From: Corticium candelabrum
Taxonomy: Eukaryota; Porifera; Homoscleromorpha; Homosclerophorida; Plakinidae
DNA length: 64,000 bases
Direction: 5' to 3'
Assembly: GCF_963422355.1 (NCBI RefSeq)
Contig: NC_085088.1
Span: 5,988,914 to 6,052,913, forward strand
The notes under the pieces were generated by a model that ran no database searches, was not told the DNA's origin, and saw nothing but the letters and a program-made list of their open reading frames with translations. This document shows, piece after piece, positions 50,293 through 63,032 of the stretch (positions are counted from its first letter, which is position 1; every line of letters begins with the position of its first letter). The translations under genes and the position numbers were made by a program.

Positions 50293-53200
50293 GTAGTGGC
50301 AGATGTCTACATACTTAGGAGACTATGTGCATTGATAAATGAATGACATTGCAGAGCAAATAGGTAGTTATAATTATTGAGTTAGCAGTATGTAGAGTAT
50401 TAGCTAAGGAAAGGGGATGTTAGGATGGTCGGCATCCAGGACACATTAGTCGCCTGACTGAATGCCGGTAGCCATAGAACATGTTACTACTAGCAGTTGT
50501 GTTGAGTTATATTAAACTGCATAGTCAAATAAAGTATCTAAACGATACATCAGCCATATCTCTACTTTGAGAAATATGTTTTTTTCTAAGTTTACATGAT
50601 TGTCATACTATTTGTACACACGTTTAGGAGATTTGGATAGGAGCATACGTTTGCATGTCTAGCTAGAGGAAACTTTGCCAAACATTTACATTTTAACAGT
50701 AGCCGCTCTGAAGCAAACATGAGTCACGTTCATGTCATTAGTAGCAAAGCATTGTAAATTAACTAAGTTATCTTTATGGTCAAATTTAATTCTCAAACTT
50801 ATTAACATAATTACATTTGTGTTTCTATTGGTAGTGTGATGTCATCCAGCAAATGATCAGTCTTTACGAGAAAGAGGGAGACAAAGAAAAGAGTACTGAG
50901 CTGGAGGGAGAGTTGAGGAAACTGGAGATCAAGCAAGGCACAGCTGAAGAATGGAGTCAAGAAACAGATGAGGCAAGTGAAATTATGGACACTGACCCAA
51001 GTGAAGATGAAGAAAGTGATGGTGAAACAATGTCTTCTGATTCAGGTTGATATTAAACTAATTGAATGAAATAATTTATGGGATAGAACAGTGTAACCTT
51101 GCTATCAAAGAGACTCATTGATACAATTCGAATGAAGGTTGTAGAAAAGCTAGTGTTGTTGACAACATTGGAGCGAAGTGCCTGCTATATACTCACAGCA
51201 TGCAGATAGATATGTTACTATAATAATTACAGTTTGTCATTGTTACCACAAAGACAAGCAGTCATCTAAACGCTTAATAAAATGTTTATATGTGGATGAA
51301 TCAGCTAAGAAAGGTTACACACTTTAATAATACAATGGTGCTAATTACAATACATGTAATAGAGTACTATTTTGGTCTAAAATATAGTATGTTCTCGACA
51401 GACACTGTTGATGAAGAGACTGGTACAAGGAAGAGCAGACGGGTTAACAGTGTAAAGGTTATTAGTACTCTACAGAAGTAGCTACACGTCGATCATTATT
51501 GTGGTTATGCAGATTGATAAGGTCAATGCAAAGGGCGAGACATTGCTTCACCAAGGTTGCATTGCAAACAATATGCGATTGGTGCAAACCCTACTGGCTG
51601 AGGTATAACATGCAAATGAGTGGATGATGTTTGCTGATGCAGATTGTTTGTATTTTATGTTGCAGGGAGCAACAGTTCGCTGTCGTGATTATTGTGGTTG
51701 GACTCCATTACATGAGGCCGCTAATCATGGTTACTGTGGTGAGTATAGCCTTCTGCGGTGGAGAATCTTTGTTTTAGTACAGACAATGATAGGGTAGTAA
51801 TTCCTTTGTCAATGACCAGAGGCTTACATTATGTTAATACAAACTTTGCAAGTGAAGCAGCTGGTAAAAATGTGTGATTATGGTTCTTTTTAGGATATTT
51901 GTTACTGGCTTCTCACATAAAGGTAGTAACTTAGTAGAGTCTAATTTCTCTTGAAGTTGTATACATACTTGTTTAGTGTCAGAATGGAGTTTCTGATTGG
52001 TTACTTAATAGTTCAAAGGTGTTTCTGTAATTCTAAAGAATATAAAGAATAAGAATGATGCATTTGGCAGGAATAGTACTCTCTGTGTGTAAGCTGAGTT
52101 TCTGTAGATATACTGATTGGTGCTTCTATCTTCTTGGGTATTCTTTGTATAGTGCTTCAGGCAGCTTTGTATATGAACTTTAGCCTAAGTGTTAAAGGAT
52201 GTTGGCTAAGTAACTTCTTTTTTAAAATTTAATACAGTAGATAGTGTTGTGTGCATGTTGAGTATCTTAAACTGATTTGTTTCTTAGATATTGCCCTTCT
52301 TCTACTTCAAAATGGTGCCAATGTGAACGATCCTGGTGGTCTCAGCTGTGATGGAATTACTCCTCTTCACGATGCTGCTATCAATGGCCATATTGATGTT
52401 GTGAAGTTGCTTGTAGATTATGGTGCAGATCTATTTTTGCAGAATGCAAAGGTGAGGTAAACAAGTTGCAGCTTATTCTAGTAATATTTGTACAGTTTGT
52501 CTGTTTTATTGTGGAAGTGGCAAGGTTAAAAATTCAATCTACGGATGAATTTTGTAGTTCAATAATTTAGGTGTGCAGTCATTATAAAAGTAAAGTTAGG
52601 TTTTACAAAGTGAGTACATTCTACAGCCAATGTGATTACTGCATTAAAATCTTAGTTGGTGGATGTGTTACTCTCTAGTTCGTAACAGGCTGGATTTTCA
52701 GAAAAGAACATGTGGCAGCTGTACATTTGTGTTGTGAAAATAAGGTCACTTTTATGATCAAGTACATAGGTTGACATTGCTGTAAAGATAGTTCATTGAA
52801 GGAAGTTCAAGCTTTACATTTTCTAGTCTTTCACTTAGAGGAGCATTCCGGAGACATGACCTAGCTGCTAGCTCCGCCTTTGCTCGCTAAAGAGCAAACT
52901 CGACAGCTGTATGTTAGGAACGTCTAAAAACTTAAAAGCTGACGGAGCGTTTCAAGAATTTCATCCGCCAAGTGAAGCGTTACTTTGCGTGCCATCAGAT
53001 CACGTGAGCCTTATGGACATAATCACGTTTCCAGAAATGGTGTTTCTGTTATTTCCGTCGCTCCAAGAATGGTGGAAACCGTTGTGCTACTTTCAGACTG
53101 TCTACAGACTGACCTTTGAATGTTTTCATGCGATTTATTTCTGTTCGGCAACATTCGAGAGAATTGGCGTTTGTGATATTCTTTGGTGTTAAAGGCAATG

Positions 53201-56200
53201 GACGTTGTCGTCAATTGTGTTCTAGCAGTTTACGAAGCACTCATCCCTACGCAGGAACACTTCCCGCGAACTCCAATCAATCGACCTCGCTATTTCGGTT
53301 ATGCACTACCGGCGCTTATTTGGCTTTTATACTTTAAGCTTTGCTTATTTGACTTTTCCTGGTGTAAGAGAGACAGAAAACTGTCCAATCAAATATATCT
53401 TAGCTACATTTTTAGTGTACTGGAGCTACACTATAAGAAACCAGATCACGTTAGTTACAGTCAGTTTTCTAAACTCTAGAGTTAGTATGTTTGCTACTGT
53501 GTACAATTTACAAAATGTAGCTATTTTCAAAACAATTACAAAAATGGCACAATATTTTGATTGACTCATAACTTTTGTTGCAATCACAGCAACAAGTGTA
53601 ACTATCTGTACAGAGTGATTTGTTGCATAATTCTGATTTGTTTCAGATATTTGTGATAGCGAAGGCATGTGAGGTTAGGCCGCTGCAGTGTGCATGTGGT
53701 GAACTTATGCAAAATTTGACTGCAAATGCGCTATTAATGTGAAGTGTGCCTGTTATTATACTGTAAGCATATGTGTAGTTGAATTGTGATCATTTTGGGC
53801 ATTTTATGCAAGAACCATCCAAGTCATCATATAGAGTGACTTTCAACGGTGGAATAACTTAACACTCATTTCTAATTGATGCTGTACACAGTAACTTGAA
53901 ATATGTCCATTTCATCAATACCATAGATAGAGTTAAAGTTAATTGCTAAGACTTGGCTGTGTAAGTAAATTTCAGTAGTCATTATTAATGTATTGTTTGT
54001 AAGGGTTTTGTCAATGGCAACAATTTGTTATGTGTTAGGGAATGACTGCTTTAGAATTGGTAAAAGACCAGCTTGACAGTGATGATGAAGACGACGACGA
54101 CGACGAGGCTGATGGTGATCAAATATTTTCAAGACGGAGAGCTGTTTGTCAATACTTGACAGAAAAAGTAGAGGCATTTAGTCCTTTAAACAAACGGTCT
54201 CGCAAGGAAGTTGACAGTGTTGTAGGATATGATACAGATGACTCTCCACCACATTCTGCTAACCGATCTCGTGCTAAGAAAGTTGGCGAACGGAAAAGCA
54301 GACACAGCAGTAAGAAACGCAGAAATGATTTTGACAGTGACTCCGACAGTATGGAGATTGTCGTAACTAATGGCAGTAAAAATTATGAATTACCAGTTGT
54401 ACACACAGATGAGTGTGAAGTGCTATGTGATTCACCTGACAAAGAATCCTCGGAGATGGAAAGTGTGTTGCCTCTCAGGGGGTCTAACATGGAAACTTCG
54501 TGTTTCGATGTCAATTTGTTAAATGCTTCAAACGAAATTGCCAAAGCTCAAGATATGGTTGAGGTTCCTGCTCTTCTTCCAGAATCAGATGGTAGTGATC
54601 AACAAGCCGGTACTGATGATAACTGGCTTATTGATGACATTGGTCCTAATGTCAAACGACGGCGTACAAATAAGTCTGCAACACCGCGAAAGGCTCGTGT
54701 CAGTCGCAAAAGAACATCAGACAACATGAGAACTGGAGAGCAACACGATAATTATAATCTTGTTACTGATAGTGCTAGAGGTTCAACTGAAACTTTGGTC
54801 AATGCTCAAACGAGACCAAAAAGGAGTAGTCATAACATAGTGGATGGTTCATCATCTCACAATGTTAGCCCAATGAGAGTCAAGGTGTCTGTGATGGGAA
54901 AAGTGTTTGTTATTCCATGCCCTTCTATTGAAGAGAATGAATCATTGCATGGACCAAAGATTGAATGGGTGGCTAGTGAGGCAGCAAGTCGGTACTATGC
55001 AATGAGTGGCCTTATGCCAAGGCTGACGTTGAAGACACGTGAAGGAGCATTATTTGACCCTAATGATTGTGTTACAAACGTGCTGGTAAACAATGAAGAG
55101 CTGATAGGTCATGTGGAAAGCTGGAACCTGCCACCTCTCAGTGACCGATACCTTAAAGCATGTACTTCTGTCGGTCAAGGTAAGTAGATATGTAACAGCA
55201 GTTTTTACCTAATGAACACTAGCTTGACACGGTTTATGTTGTCGATCTTGTTTAATTTATTTCTGTCCCTACAGTATTGTTATCACATGAACTCCTATTT
55301 CGTGCTTTAGCATGACTTGATTTAGCATATTTCCATTCTACATGTTGTTGCCTATTAGTTGAACTAATAGCTGTATCTGTCACATGAAAAGCTGTCATCT
55401 TGCATGTATAACACAAAATGTAGCAAACTATCCTCGATGAAAGTGAGACCCAAGTCAGGGTTGACACCAATTCTGAAGACAGCGGGAGGGCTAGCAAAGG
55501 GTGTATTTTGAAGGGTTGACTGATGCTGTCATAAAAATATTAGTCCATTATTACTTATCATGATCGGCATAAATATTGTACAGTGAGAAAAACATGAGCA
55601 GCTGAATGCTGACCTCACTGAAGGCACAATTGGCTATTTTGCTTGAAACACAAAAGCTAAATTTGATTAAACTGACACTTATGGTAGTGTTGACACCAGT
55701 TCTGAGACTTCAGAGGACTGAAAAGTGTTGAATTTGCTGACAAATTGACAATTAGTGCTACAGCATTATAACGTAAATTTATGGCTACACATTCACTTTA
55801 GTATTGTTTCTATCTACTTTTGTTTTGTTTCTACAGAAATTTGTCCACACATTCTTCGAGTTATCGAATCTGATGCTGATCCAACAGAAATAATGCTTCA
55901 GGATCAATTGATATCTCCAGAAATTTCTGTTCCGTTCTTCAGGGCTCTTCAGTGTCAATTATCTCTCAGCAAATTGTTTTTATCTGGCAATCAGATTGGA
56001 AATACGGGGTTTGTTCAGTTGGGTGTGTCATTGTGTACTCTTCCCAATATGGCACACCTTGATGTGAGCCTCAACAACATCACGTATGAAGGACTGACGG
56101 GCTTTGTTGAACAGCTTATTGAAAGGAATGCTGGTGAATTTGGTGGAGTTAGCACAGCAGGACAGCCTCTTGACAAACTCTGTGACTTAAATTTGAGTTA

Positions 56201-58211
56201 CAATTCACTTGGCGATGAAAGCGCTCATTCTCTGACAAAGCTTCTCAATCTCTGTGTGTCATTGTCATGTCTAACTATTGATGGATGCAGATTTACTAAC
56301 AACTTCAGTTCAGGACTAAGGATGTATCACAAACAAGGTAAATGAAGGTCCTAAATGTAGATAATAATTGTAGTAGTGTGATATACCAGTAAACTAATAT
56401 ACCAGTAAACTAATTTCAGCTTGGGTGTCTAGAACAGAGCATGGTGTTCACAGTGCTGTTTTTTTCTTCAGTCTTTGATCTTTAGGCATGTTCAAGGCGT
56501 TTGCACAGTTTCCTTGCATTGTTTCTAAAACTACATGAAGGAGATATTACTAATATATTACCAGTAGAGTATCATTAGAATCTTGAGATTTTATTGCCAA
56601 AATTCTGTTCATGAGAAAGAGGCAGTGTCCTGAAGGTCTTTTGTAAGTACTGTTTGATTACAATCTTAAGCAGAAATGCAACTGCTAGCATTCCTGTTTA
56701 GGAAGTGAACGGTTAAAATACGGACATTGGACAGTTGACTTTTAACAGAATTAATGTGGTTTTAGGTAGGATAACTAACATTAGTCTTTGTCACTGTACT
56801 TCTTATGAGGCCAGAACAACTACATTCTTTAATGCTCAGATATTTAGACATGAAAACCAGACCGACCGACCAAAAATAAAAAATTGATGACCATGCGACA
56901 TTTTGAGTATGTGCTGTTCTTATTGCACGTTCTACAAACATTAGATAACAAATGGACACTAGAGCAAATGATGCTGATACTGACCAGAACATGAAAACAG
57001 TGAGCGGACCACATGCATTGTTAACACCTCCGGAGTCATCAATACGTCCTCATAGGATGTATGTACCAAATCTTTACAGCAAACATAATATTATTGCCCA
57101 TGCATCCATCAAATTTATTTCTATTTTGGGCAACCTCAAGACTGGATTGATGAATCCAAGCATCAAGAAACAAATTTGGTCTGGCCTAAATGGAACCTAA
57201 AACTTTGGCAAGGAAGATACATAAGGTGCCATACATGTATGGCCCTGACATGGTACTACTTGTAAGTGTGAGCTTATATTTCGAATCCATGCAACTAAAA
57301 CTAGTGCTAGTATGTTAAAAGTATCTGCTTGTACGAGAATGTCACGATGGTAGTCTATTGTATTGCATTGTGTGTATTAGGTATCCAGAAGCTTAGTGTG
57401 GCCCATAATGAGTTGGGTGGAGCAGGTGTCCAATCCTTACTGCAGACCATTTCTTCTGCTTGTCTCAAACTGATCAACTTGTCATGTTGCAACTCTGCAG
57501 ATCACAGCATTCATGCCAGGTTCTCAACAAGCATTACAGAAACGTTTCTTTTTGAGGTTAATTGGAGCACAGTTCATGCTATTTTAATATCCTAATGGTT
57601 ACATTCTGGAAATTAGACTTCCCTACATTTGGAAACTGTCATTTTGTCTGGCTGTCATCTGACGGATATTGATTGCGATATACTGGAACCATTCCTTAGT
57701 TCAAATCCACTGCAGCAATTGATTCTAAGTGCCAACAACCTCGGTCCAAACGCTGGTCATGTGCTTGCTAGGTTATACTTGTACATGTATTCGTATAGTT
57801 TTGTTGATTAACACTTGTTGATATACTAGAGTCATCAATTCATGTCGTTCACTTAAGGTTCTGAACATTGCTGGAAATCCTGCTTTCGGTAATGAAGGAA
57901 TCCGTGTGTTGCTATCTGTAGCAGCTGCTCGGCTGGAAGTCTTGGATATTTCTGGATGCGGCCTAACCAGTCCATTGCCTCATGAGGTGGTCAGTCTTGA
58001 CTCTCTTTTACAGTCCGAGTCGATATGCCTTCGTCGTCTCTTGCTATCAAACAACAACTTGACTGAAGAAGATCGAAGTACAATGGGTGAGGCTTGGAAA
58101 CTATTATGGGGAGAAAACGGTATGTTGTGCACAAATGACGATTTTCATTTTACTCTGGCTGTTGCTGGAAATAGAGAGACAGTTGGTAATGAAAATGTAG
58201 GTAATAAGTAA
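44946..58211 (+). CDS. TONSL: TONSL orthologue (Tonsoku-like, DNA repair)
   Basis: Sixteen exons in consistent phase, 1423 residues (human about 1378): 44946-44985, 45046-45141, 45220-45863, 46805-47068, 47673-47825, 47890-48015, 50835-51045, 51402-51457, 51513-51602, 51666-51738, 52288-52451, 54039-55179, 55837-56337, 57381-57556, 57617-57771, 57830-58211. TPR repeats occupy residues 1-440 ([29 protein letters not shown]). Acidic segments follow, then three ankyrin repeats (531-640) with [16 protein letters not shown] and [13 protein letters not shown], a disordered basic/acidic part, a ubiquitin-like segment (about 920-1015, [13 protein letters not shown]) and C-terminal leucine-rich repeats (to 1423). 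TONSL pairs with MMS22L, loads RAD51 at stalled forks and reads H4 unmethylated at K20 through its ankyrin repeats; the Asp, Trp, Glu and Asn of that pocket are kept. The exon 5 donor would be GC rather than GT. No breaks are seen. Confidence 0.94.
45864..46804 (+). other. TONSL intron 3
   Basis: About 940 bases; no coding sequence or repeat recognised. Confidence 0.5.
47505..47554. repeat. (GT)n microsatellite
   Basis: About 25 GT units in TONSL intron 4. Confidence 0.97.
48680..50549 (+). mobile_element. Ty3/Gypsy-like LTR element in a TONSL intron (fossil)
   Basis: Two 132-bp LTRs, 48680-48811 and 50418-50549, each start TGTTAGGAT and end ACGATACA, and are flanked by a TCAGC target duplication (48675-48679 and 50550-50554). 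A purine-rich tract (AAGGAAAGGGGA) directly precedes the 3' LTR. The only recognisable coding region (about 48810-49960) is integrase: zinc-binding region and catalytic core of the Gypsy type. Capsid, protease and reverse transcriptase are absent, so it is an internally deleted, broken copy with several breaks. The two LTRs differ at roughly 13% of positions by eye, so insertion is old. A long TA tract (50219-50289) has expanded inside it. It lies in the intron between TONSL exons 6 and 7, same strand as the gene. Confidence 0.9.
50219..50289. repeat. (TA)n microsatellite
   Basis: About 35 TA units, inside the LTR fossil. Confidence 0.97.
52452..54038 (+). other. TONSL intron 11
   Basis: About 1.6 kb between the last ankyrin exon and the large exon 12. 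Open stretches at 52911-53192 show no known domain and are probably chance. I see no clear element ends. Confidence 0.5.
55180..55836 (+). other. TONSL intron 12
   Basis: About 660 bases, AT-rich, with nothing recognised. Confidence 0.5.
56338..57380 (+). other. TONSL intron 13
   Basis: About 1 kb. Short open frames are present without domains. A copied stretch (ATACCAGTAAACTAAT) occurs twice at about 56383-56415. Confidence 0.5.
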
Positions 58212-58418
58212 GATATTTTCATTTGTACAATAATTATTGCAATTTGCATTTATATTTATATCAAAATACATGTAGTAGACATACTACCATCGGTTCTACT
58301 AAACTTTGGAGGTGAATACACTGTTCACTATAAAATAGCTTTTCTAGCCTGCGTGCGTTAAGAGGCTACCGTTCTCCCGGATTATGCGAAGGAAATCCGG
58401 GACGTTAGTAGTAGAGTA
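58212..58418. promoter_or_regulatory. 207-bp spacer between TONSL and the ankyrin/ART-like gene
   Basis: Two genes on the same strand are separated by only 207 bases. The 3' end of TONSL and the promoter of the next gene must share this space. No specific element is claimed. Confidence 0.4.
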
Positions 58419-60750
58419 ATGGCGACTGCAGATTTGTTGAGAAGTCTTAACACAGCCTGCAAAGGAGGGAAAGTTAGTGACGTCATTGCTATTCTATCAA
58501 ACGATTTTGAGTCAGATCAAAATCCAACGGTAGGTTGCATTGCATGAATCTGTAGAAGTAGATCTCTTGTTACGAATTTAATCGAAGAGCAGTAACTACA
58601 GTGTGATCAGAGTGAATGCAGTAGTGTACTACACCTTGCTATCTGCAGGTTCTAAGTTCCTCTTTGATCATGGCAGCAAGTCATGGCCAACTAGATGTCA
58701 TCTCTGTACTGTTGAATGCAGGGGCAGATGTCAACTTTCAATCAAGTAATGAGGTGAAGTACTACTAAATCAATTAAATGCTAATTAGTACAGAAATAAT
58801 CAGTTGATTATTAATTAATTAACTGACCATTATTGTAAATGAGCTACAAATTTATTTCAATGTGAGGTCGTGTTTGTAAATCTGTCTTTATTTCTTGTCA
58901 TCACTATTTACACACTATGTACAGTCAGACCTTAGTATTCTGACCACGTTTGTCCAATTATTGGTAACAAATACACAGTGACCCACGTACATTGCTTTCA
59001 CATGTACCTTTGTCAGAAGTGAGGGTGTCGGATTATTGTGTGTTGGAATAGCAAGGTATGACTGTCTTAACTTTGCTAATACAAAGGACCAAAATGTCTT
59101 TAGAGATTTAAACACGGTGTTAAGAGTGTATATTCAATTGGGCCTTTACAGAGAATGAAAAAAGGGGAGACTTTATAGAATGCATAATAAATGCTAATTA
59201 AATATATAGCATAATTAGATAAGCAGGAAACTGGTGGGGTGTCTTGTGCACACACTCATCAACCAAGCAATGGCTCTTCTTCCTGCTTACGAGATAACTA
59301 CTAATGTTAGTGAAACTGGGTGACCTTTCCTGAGACATTGGACAAATAAAATCTCGAATGTGTACTTATGCCAGGTAGTCCCATGTAGCCAAACAGTGAC
59401 TTCTGATGTTTACTCTTGATGAGGGGAGAAGGCAGTTTTTTAGTCAGTACACATCTGTTTACACTTAGTAGACCTCTGAGTACACCGACGCAGTCTCTAC
59501 TCATTGCATGTTAATTAATTTTATTTGAACTCAACTTGCTGCATTTGATTGTATGAATATAGCATGTAGATTCAAACGTAATGATTTGATCATAACACTC
59601 TTTAGAAGACAGATCATTTATCCATGTTTTGGTGAAGTTACTATAATGATAATGATGCTACACTATTTTGAAGTTTTATTTTGCATTTACAGTTCGGAAC
59701 ATTTCCATTGGGTAGTGCAGCCTTTGCTGGTCACAAAGACATCGTTGAAGTCTTTTTGGAATCAGGAGCCTATATAGACATGGAAAGGAAGGTACTGTAA
59801 TCTTAATGTCAATCAATTTTTTCAGGTTGTATTCTGACATATAGTTCACGTCGTTCAGGATGGCGGTACTGCTCTTTATTCTGCATGCTTTCAACGTCAC
59901 AAAGATGTCGTCGACCTTCTGCTACATTTAGGATGTTGTGCCAGCATAGCTACAAAAGTTGGATTCGTATTTGTTGTCTTGCATGTAGAATGATACCATA
60001 AACATTTACTTTTTTCCCCAGAATGGACGAAGTCCGCTGCAGGCAGCAGCTTATCATGGTGATACAGATGTTGTACTGAAGCTGCTACAACATGGTGCTA
60101 AAGTGAATTCAAAAGAAATTGTATAGCATGCTTAAGAAAGACTGCTATCTACATTGCATATTAACTTCTTTTTATAGACATATGGAACAACACCATTACA
60201 TACAGCAGCGTATAATGGCGACATTGCCACTGTTTGCATTTTACTACGGTACGGAGCAGATACATCTGCAAGGACTAATGTCTGGTGTTATCAGAATTTT
60301 GTGTGACTATTTACAGCCTAACATGCTGCTTGCTTTCCTGTGACAGAAAGGTGGGACGCCTTTTCAGTTAGCATCAGTAAAAGGTCACACCGAGTGTGCT
60401 TCTATCATTGATGGGTGGAATGTCACAAATGCATTAAAGGTATGAATTTTAATTCCATACTTCATGTTGCTGTTAGCAGAGAAATTGGTCATTGAACATG
60501 CCTATACTGATTTAAATTCTTTAGCAGAGAGCTATCATTTTACTCATTGAGTACTCTAGTTGTCACTCATACATATGACATATATGATATGACATTACAA
60601 GATTGACATTTATTTATTGAATGCTGCAAATTGTATCACACTCATTGCTTCTGCTTACCTAACTACTACGTAGGACAGTTGCTTCATTTCATTATGATTG
60701 TGGTAGTTATGTCTGTGACTGCTTTTTGTAGTGTGTATATGCGCGCGCGC

Positions 60751-60810
<60 letters not shown>

Positions 60811-62119
60811 ATGTGTGCATGAGTGAGTGAGTGTCAAAGTATGTCAAAAACAGTGATGCTGATTTTACCATTTCAGCAGATACTTTGCTAGTAACTTTAC
60901 TTAAGTAGATGTATGGTTTTCGTGTGGTTTTAGGGAGTAGTTACATAGTAGAGTTATTGTCATTTTCAAGTTGCTTGTTTTACATGTTTTCTTGTATGTT
61001 ATTCTAATATTGTTTTATGCTGACTGAGCTTACTAAATTAGCTGCTAACATTTGTGTTTACCTTTTTCTGAGTTAAAATAAAAGTGAGTGAGTGAGTGAG
61101 TGCACACATGCACGTGCTATACAGTGTCTACTACTTTTTTAGTATGTTTGACATTCTAGTGTGACATGATTAAGCATACTCCACCATTGTACGTGAAACA
61201 TGAGGAATATGAAGAAGCTAGTGCATCGCAAAGAAGAATTTCTTTTCTGCAGTACAAAGAATTGAAAGAAAGATACGAATTACTTCTGTCAACATGGGAA
61301 GAAACCAAATGTGACAACAAGCAGCTTCAGATTCACATTGATGAGCTGGAACAGAAGCTTGCCGATGTAGACCCTACAAACACTCCAGATGGAGTTTGCA
61401 GTTACCAACAAGAATGTGAGGCATTCTTTAAGTCTCTTGGTGTTGAGCAGCGTTTCCTGTCACCCGAGTTTAATAAATGTTACTGCCCACGATGCTACAA
61501 TGGTCGGCCCATCATCCTAAGGGGCAAGCCAGCCAAGCCATATGCAATACCTCGAGGTTGGGTTCGCTTTGCAATAACGGTTGATTCTCGACTCAACGCT
61601 GATGAAATATTTGACAGTTACCATGTTGCATTTCATGGCACTTCGGCAGGAGCGGTGAAGAGTATACTTGAAAGTGGTCAACTTCTTTTACCTGGAGACA
61701 CAACAAGCGGTGGCTTTACTATTCCTCATCCTTCGGGACACATCAAGGATGGCAAGTGTTGTCTTATTCCTGGTCATATGGATGGCCACTTTAAAGTTGT
61801 TGCCAAACATAAAGCAAACTGTAAGTGTGGCTGTGTTCTGTTTGAACCAACACGTCTTTTCTTTACATCTCCGACAGTTAAGTATTGTGAGGATCCAGCA
61901 TATGCCGGTCGGGGTGTTAAATTTGGCAAGAAAAGAGCGAAATGTGTCTTGCAAGTACGCCAGAAGTCCGACTCCTACAAAGTACTTGCTGAGACAATAG
62001 GAGCAGGACGACGCTCAGAAGTCATAGATCCGCTGTTTGACAATCGAGACGTTGAATGGTGCACAGGTCATCGGTATCCAGCAATTGTGGTGACTGGAGT
62101 TTTGATAAAGTTATTGTAA
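58419..62119 (+). CDS. ankyrin-repeat protein with putative ADP-ribosyltransferase-like C-terminus
   Basis: Eight exons, all phase 0, 555 residues: 58419-58529, 58649-58753, 59693-59791, 59859-59957, 60022-60120, 60178-60279, 60347-60439, 61160-62119. Exons 2-7 each encode about one 33-residue ankyrin repeat (GRSPLQAAAYHGDTDVVLK, TTPLHTAAYNGDIATV). The last exon gives a coiled coil (255-310), a Cys-containing strand (CYCPRC) and a compact domain (370-555). That domain has VAFHGT (His 395), TSPTVKY (Tyr 478) and NRDVEW (Glu 535), the order of the H-Y-E triad in PARP/diphtheria-toxin-like ADP-ribosyltransferases, plus PGHMDG and a Cys/His cluster. I infer an ART-like fold; it could be a related non-catalytic fold. 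No signal peptide is seen, so it is likely intracellular. Confidence 0.8.
58754..59692 (+). other. intron 2 of the ankyrin/ART-like gene
   Basis: About 940 bases, AT-rich, with no recognised content. The other early introns of this gene are about 60-120 bases. Confidence 0.5.
60738..60815. repeat. (GC)n-(GT)n microsatellite
   Basis: A short GC run followed by about 33 GT units, in the intron before the last exon of the ankyrin/ART-like gene. Confidence 0.97.
61081..61102. repeat. (GTGA)n short tandem repeat
   Basis: About five GTGA units (AAGTGAGTGAGTGAGTGAG) in the same intron. Confidence 0.9.
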
Positions 62120-63032
62120 CAGCATAATGGTGACTGCATGGAAACAATGTGCTCTCACTTACGCATGCTTTAGATAATAGCCACTTGATTTACAGCTTTA
62201 CCCACTCACATGGATTAATTTTGTAGCCTCACTAGGTACTTTTATTTAGTCTGTTTGTCATAACTAAGAAACAGTTTTCGTGACTTTATACATTGAGGAC
62301 ATTTGATATGTTTCAATTGTAAAATGATCAAATTTACTAACAGTTGTTCATAGGTCAATTGACATATTTTGCAAGCACACAGAGCATACACTCTTATCTA
62401 TATTCTCTTTCTTTGTTCCTCTTGCTCTCTCACCCAACATATCATAAGCAGAAACGTTGACAATGATTAATGGCAGATGCTACTCAATTAATTGTTTTCT
62501 GGTATTGTTAGGTAAACAACCCATGCCAAATAGACATAACAACATCAAAAGAAGAAAGATGCTAACATTGACTAAAACTTTGGGTGTTCGTATTATAATC
62601 TTGTATGAGGCAAAATTAAGTCTTCAGTGGGCCGGCATGTCTAGTATCCGGGTGAATACGCACGTACGGGGACACCGCACTTCCAAGGCCCTAGGATTGC
62701 CACAGCAATGTCCCGGATCAATTTTGGTGGTCATTCTTCACAGCAGGATGAACAAAGGTTTTGTACTGTTCGCAACGTTTCTCAGGTAAGTTGTATTGAA
62801 TTGATTTTTAGTAACAGCAGCTCGAGGTATGTTGACAAGACTTGGCTTCAATTGCTGTTGACAAGCGTAGTGGGTAATTTGATTTCTAAACATTAACAAC
62901 TCTGGCTGAATTTAATTGGAACTGCCTCCGCCTTACTGTCAACACACTGTCACAGATAGGACCGACAACAGTTTCTCCGTACGTACAACAGAGTCTAGAT
63001 CTGCGCATGCTCGTATTAGAAAGGTGTGAGCG
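62120..63032. other. spacer; possible isolated first exon at 62708-62785
   Basis: Mostly non-coding. At 62708 an ATG opens a 26-codon stretch (MSRINFGGHSSQQDEQRF) ending in a good donor (CAG|GTAAGTTG). No matching acceptor exon could be identified, so it is not claimed as a gene. Confidence 0.35.

Noticed and set aside
50028-50318. Glu-rich open frame before the TA tract inside the LTR fossil
   Set aside because: It has no recognised domain and runs into the microsatellite; treated as part of the fossil.
52911-53192. 93-codon open frame in a TONSL intron
   Set aside because: Lies wholly inside an intron, has no known motif and its neighbours in other frames are equally open.
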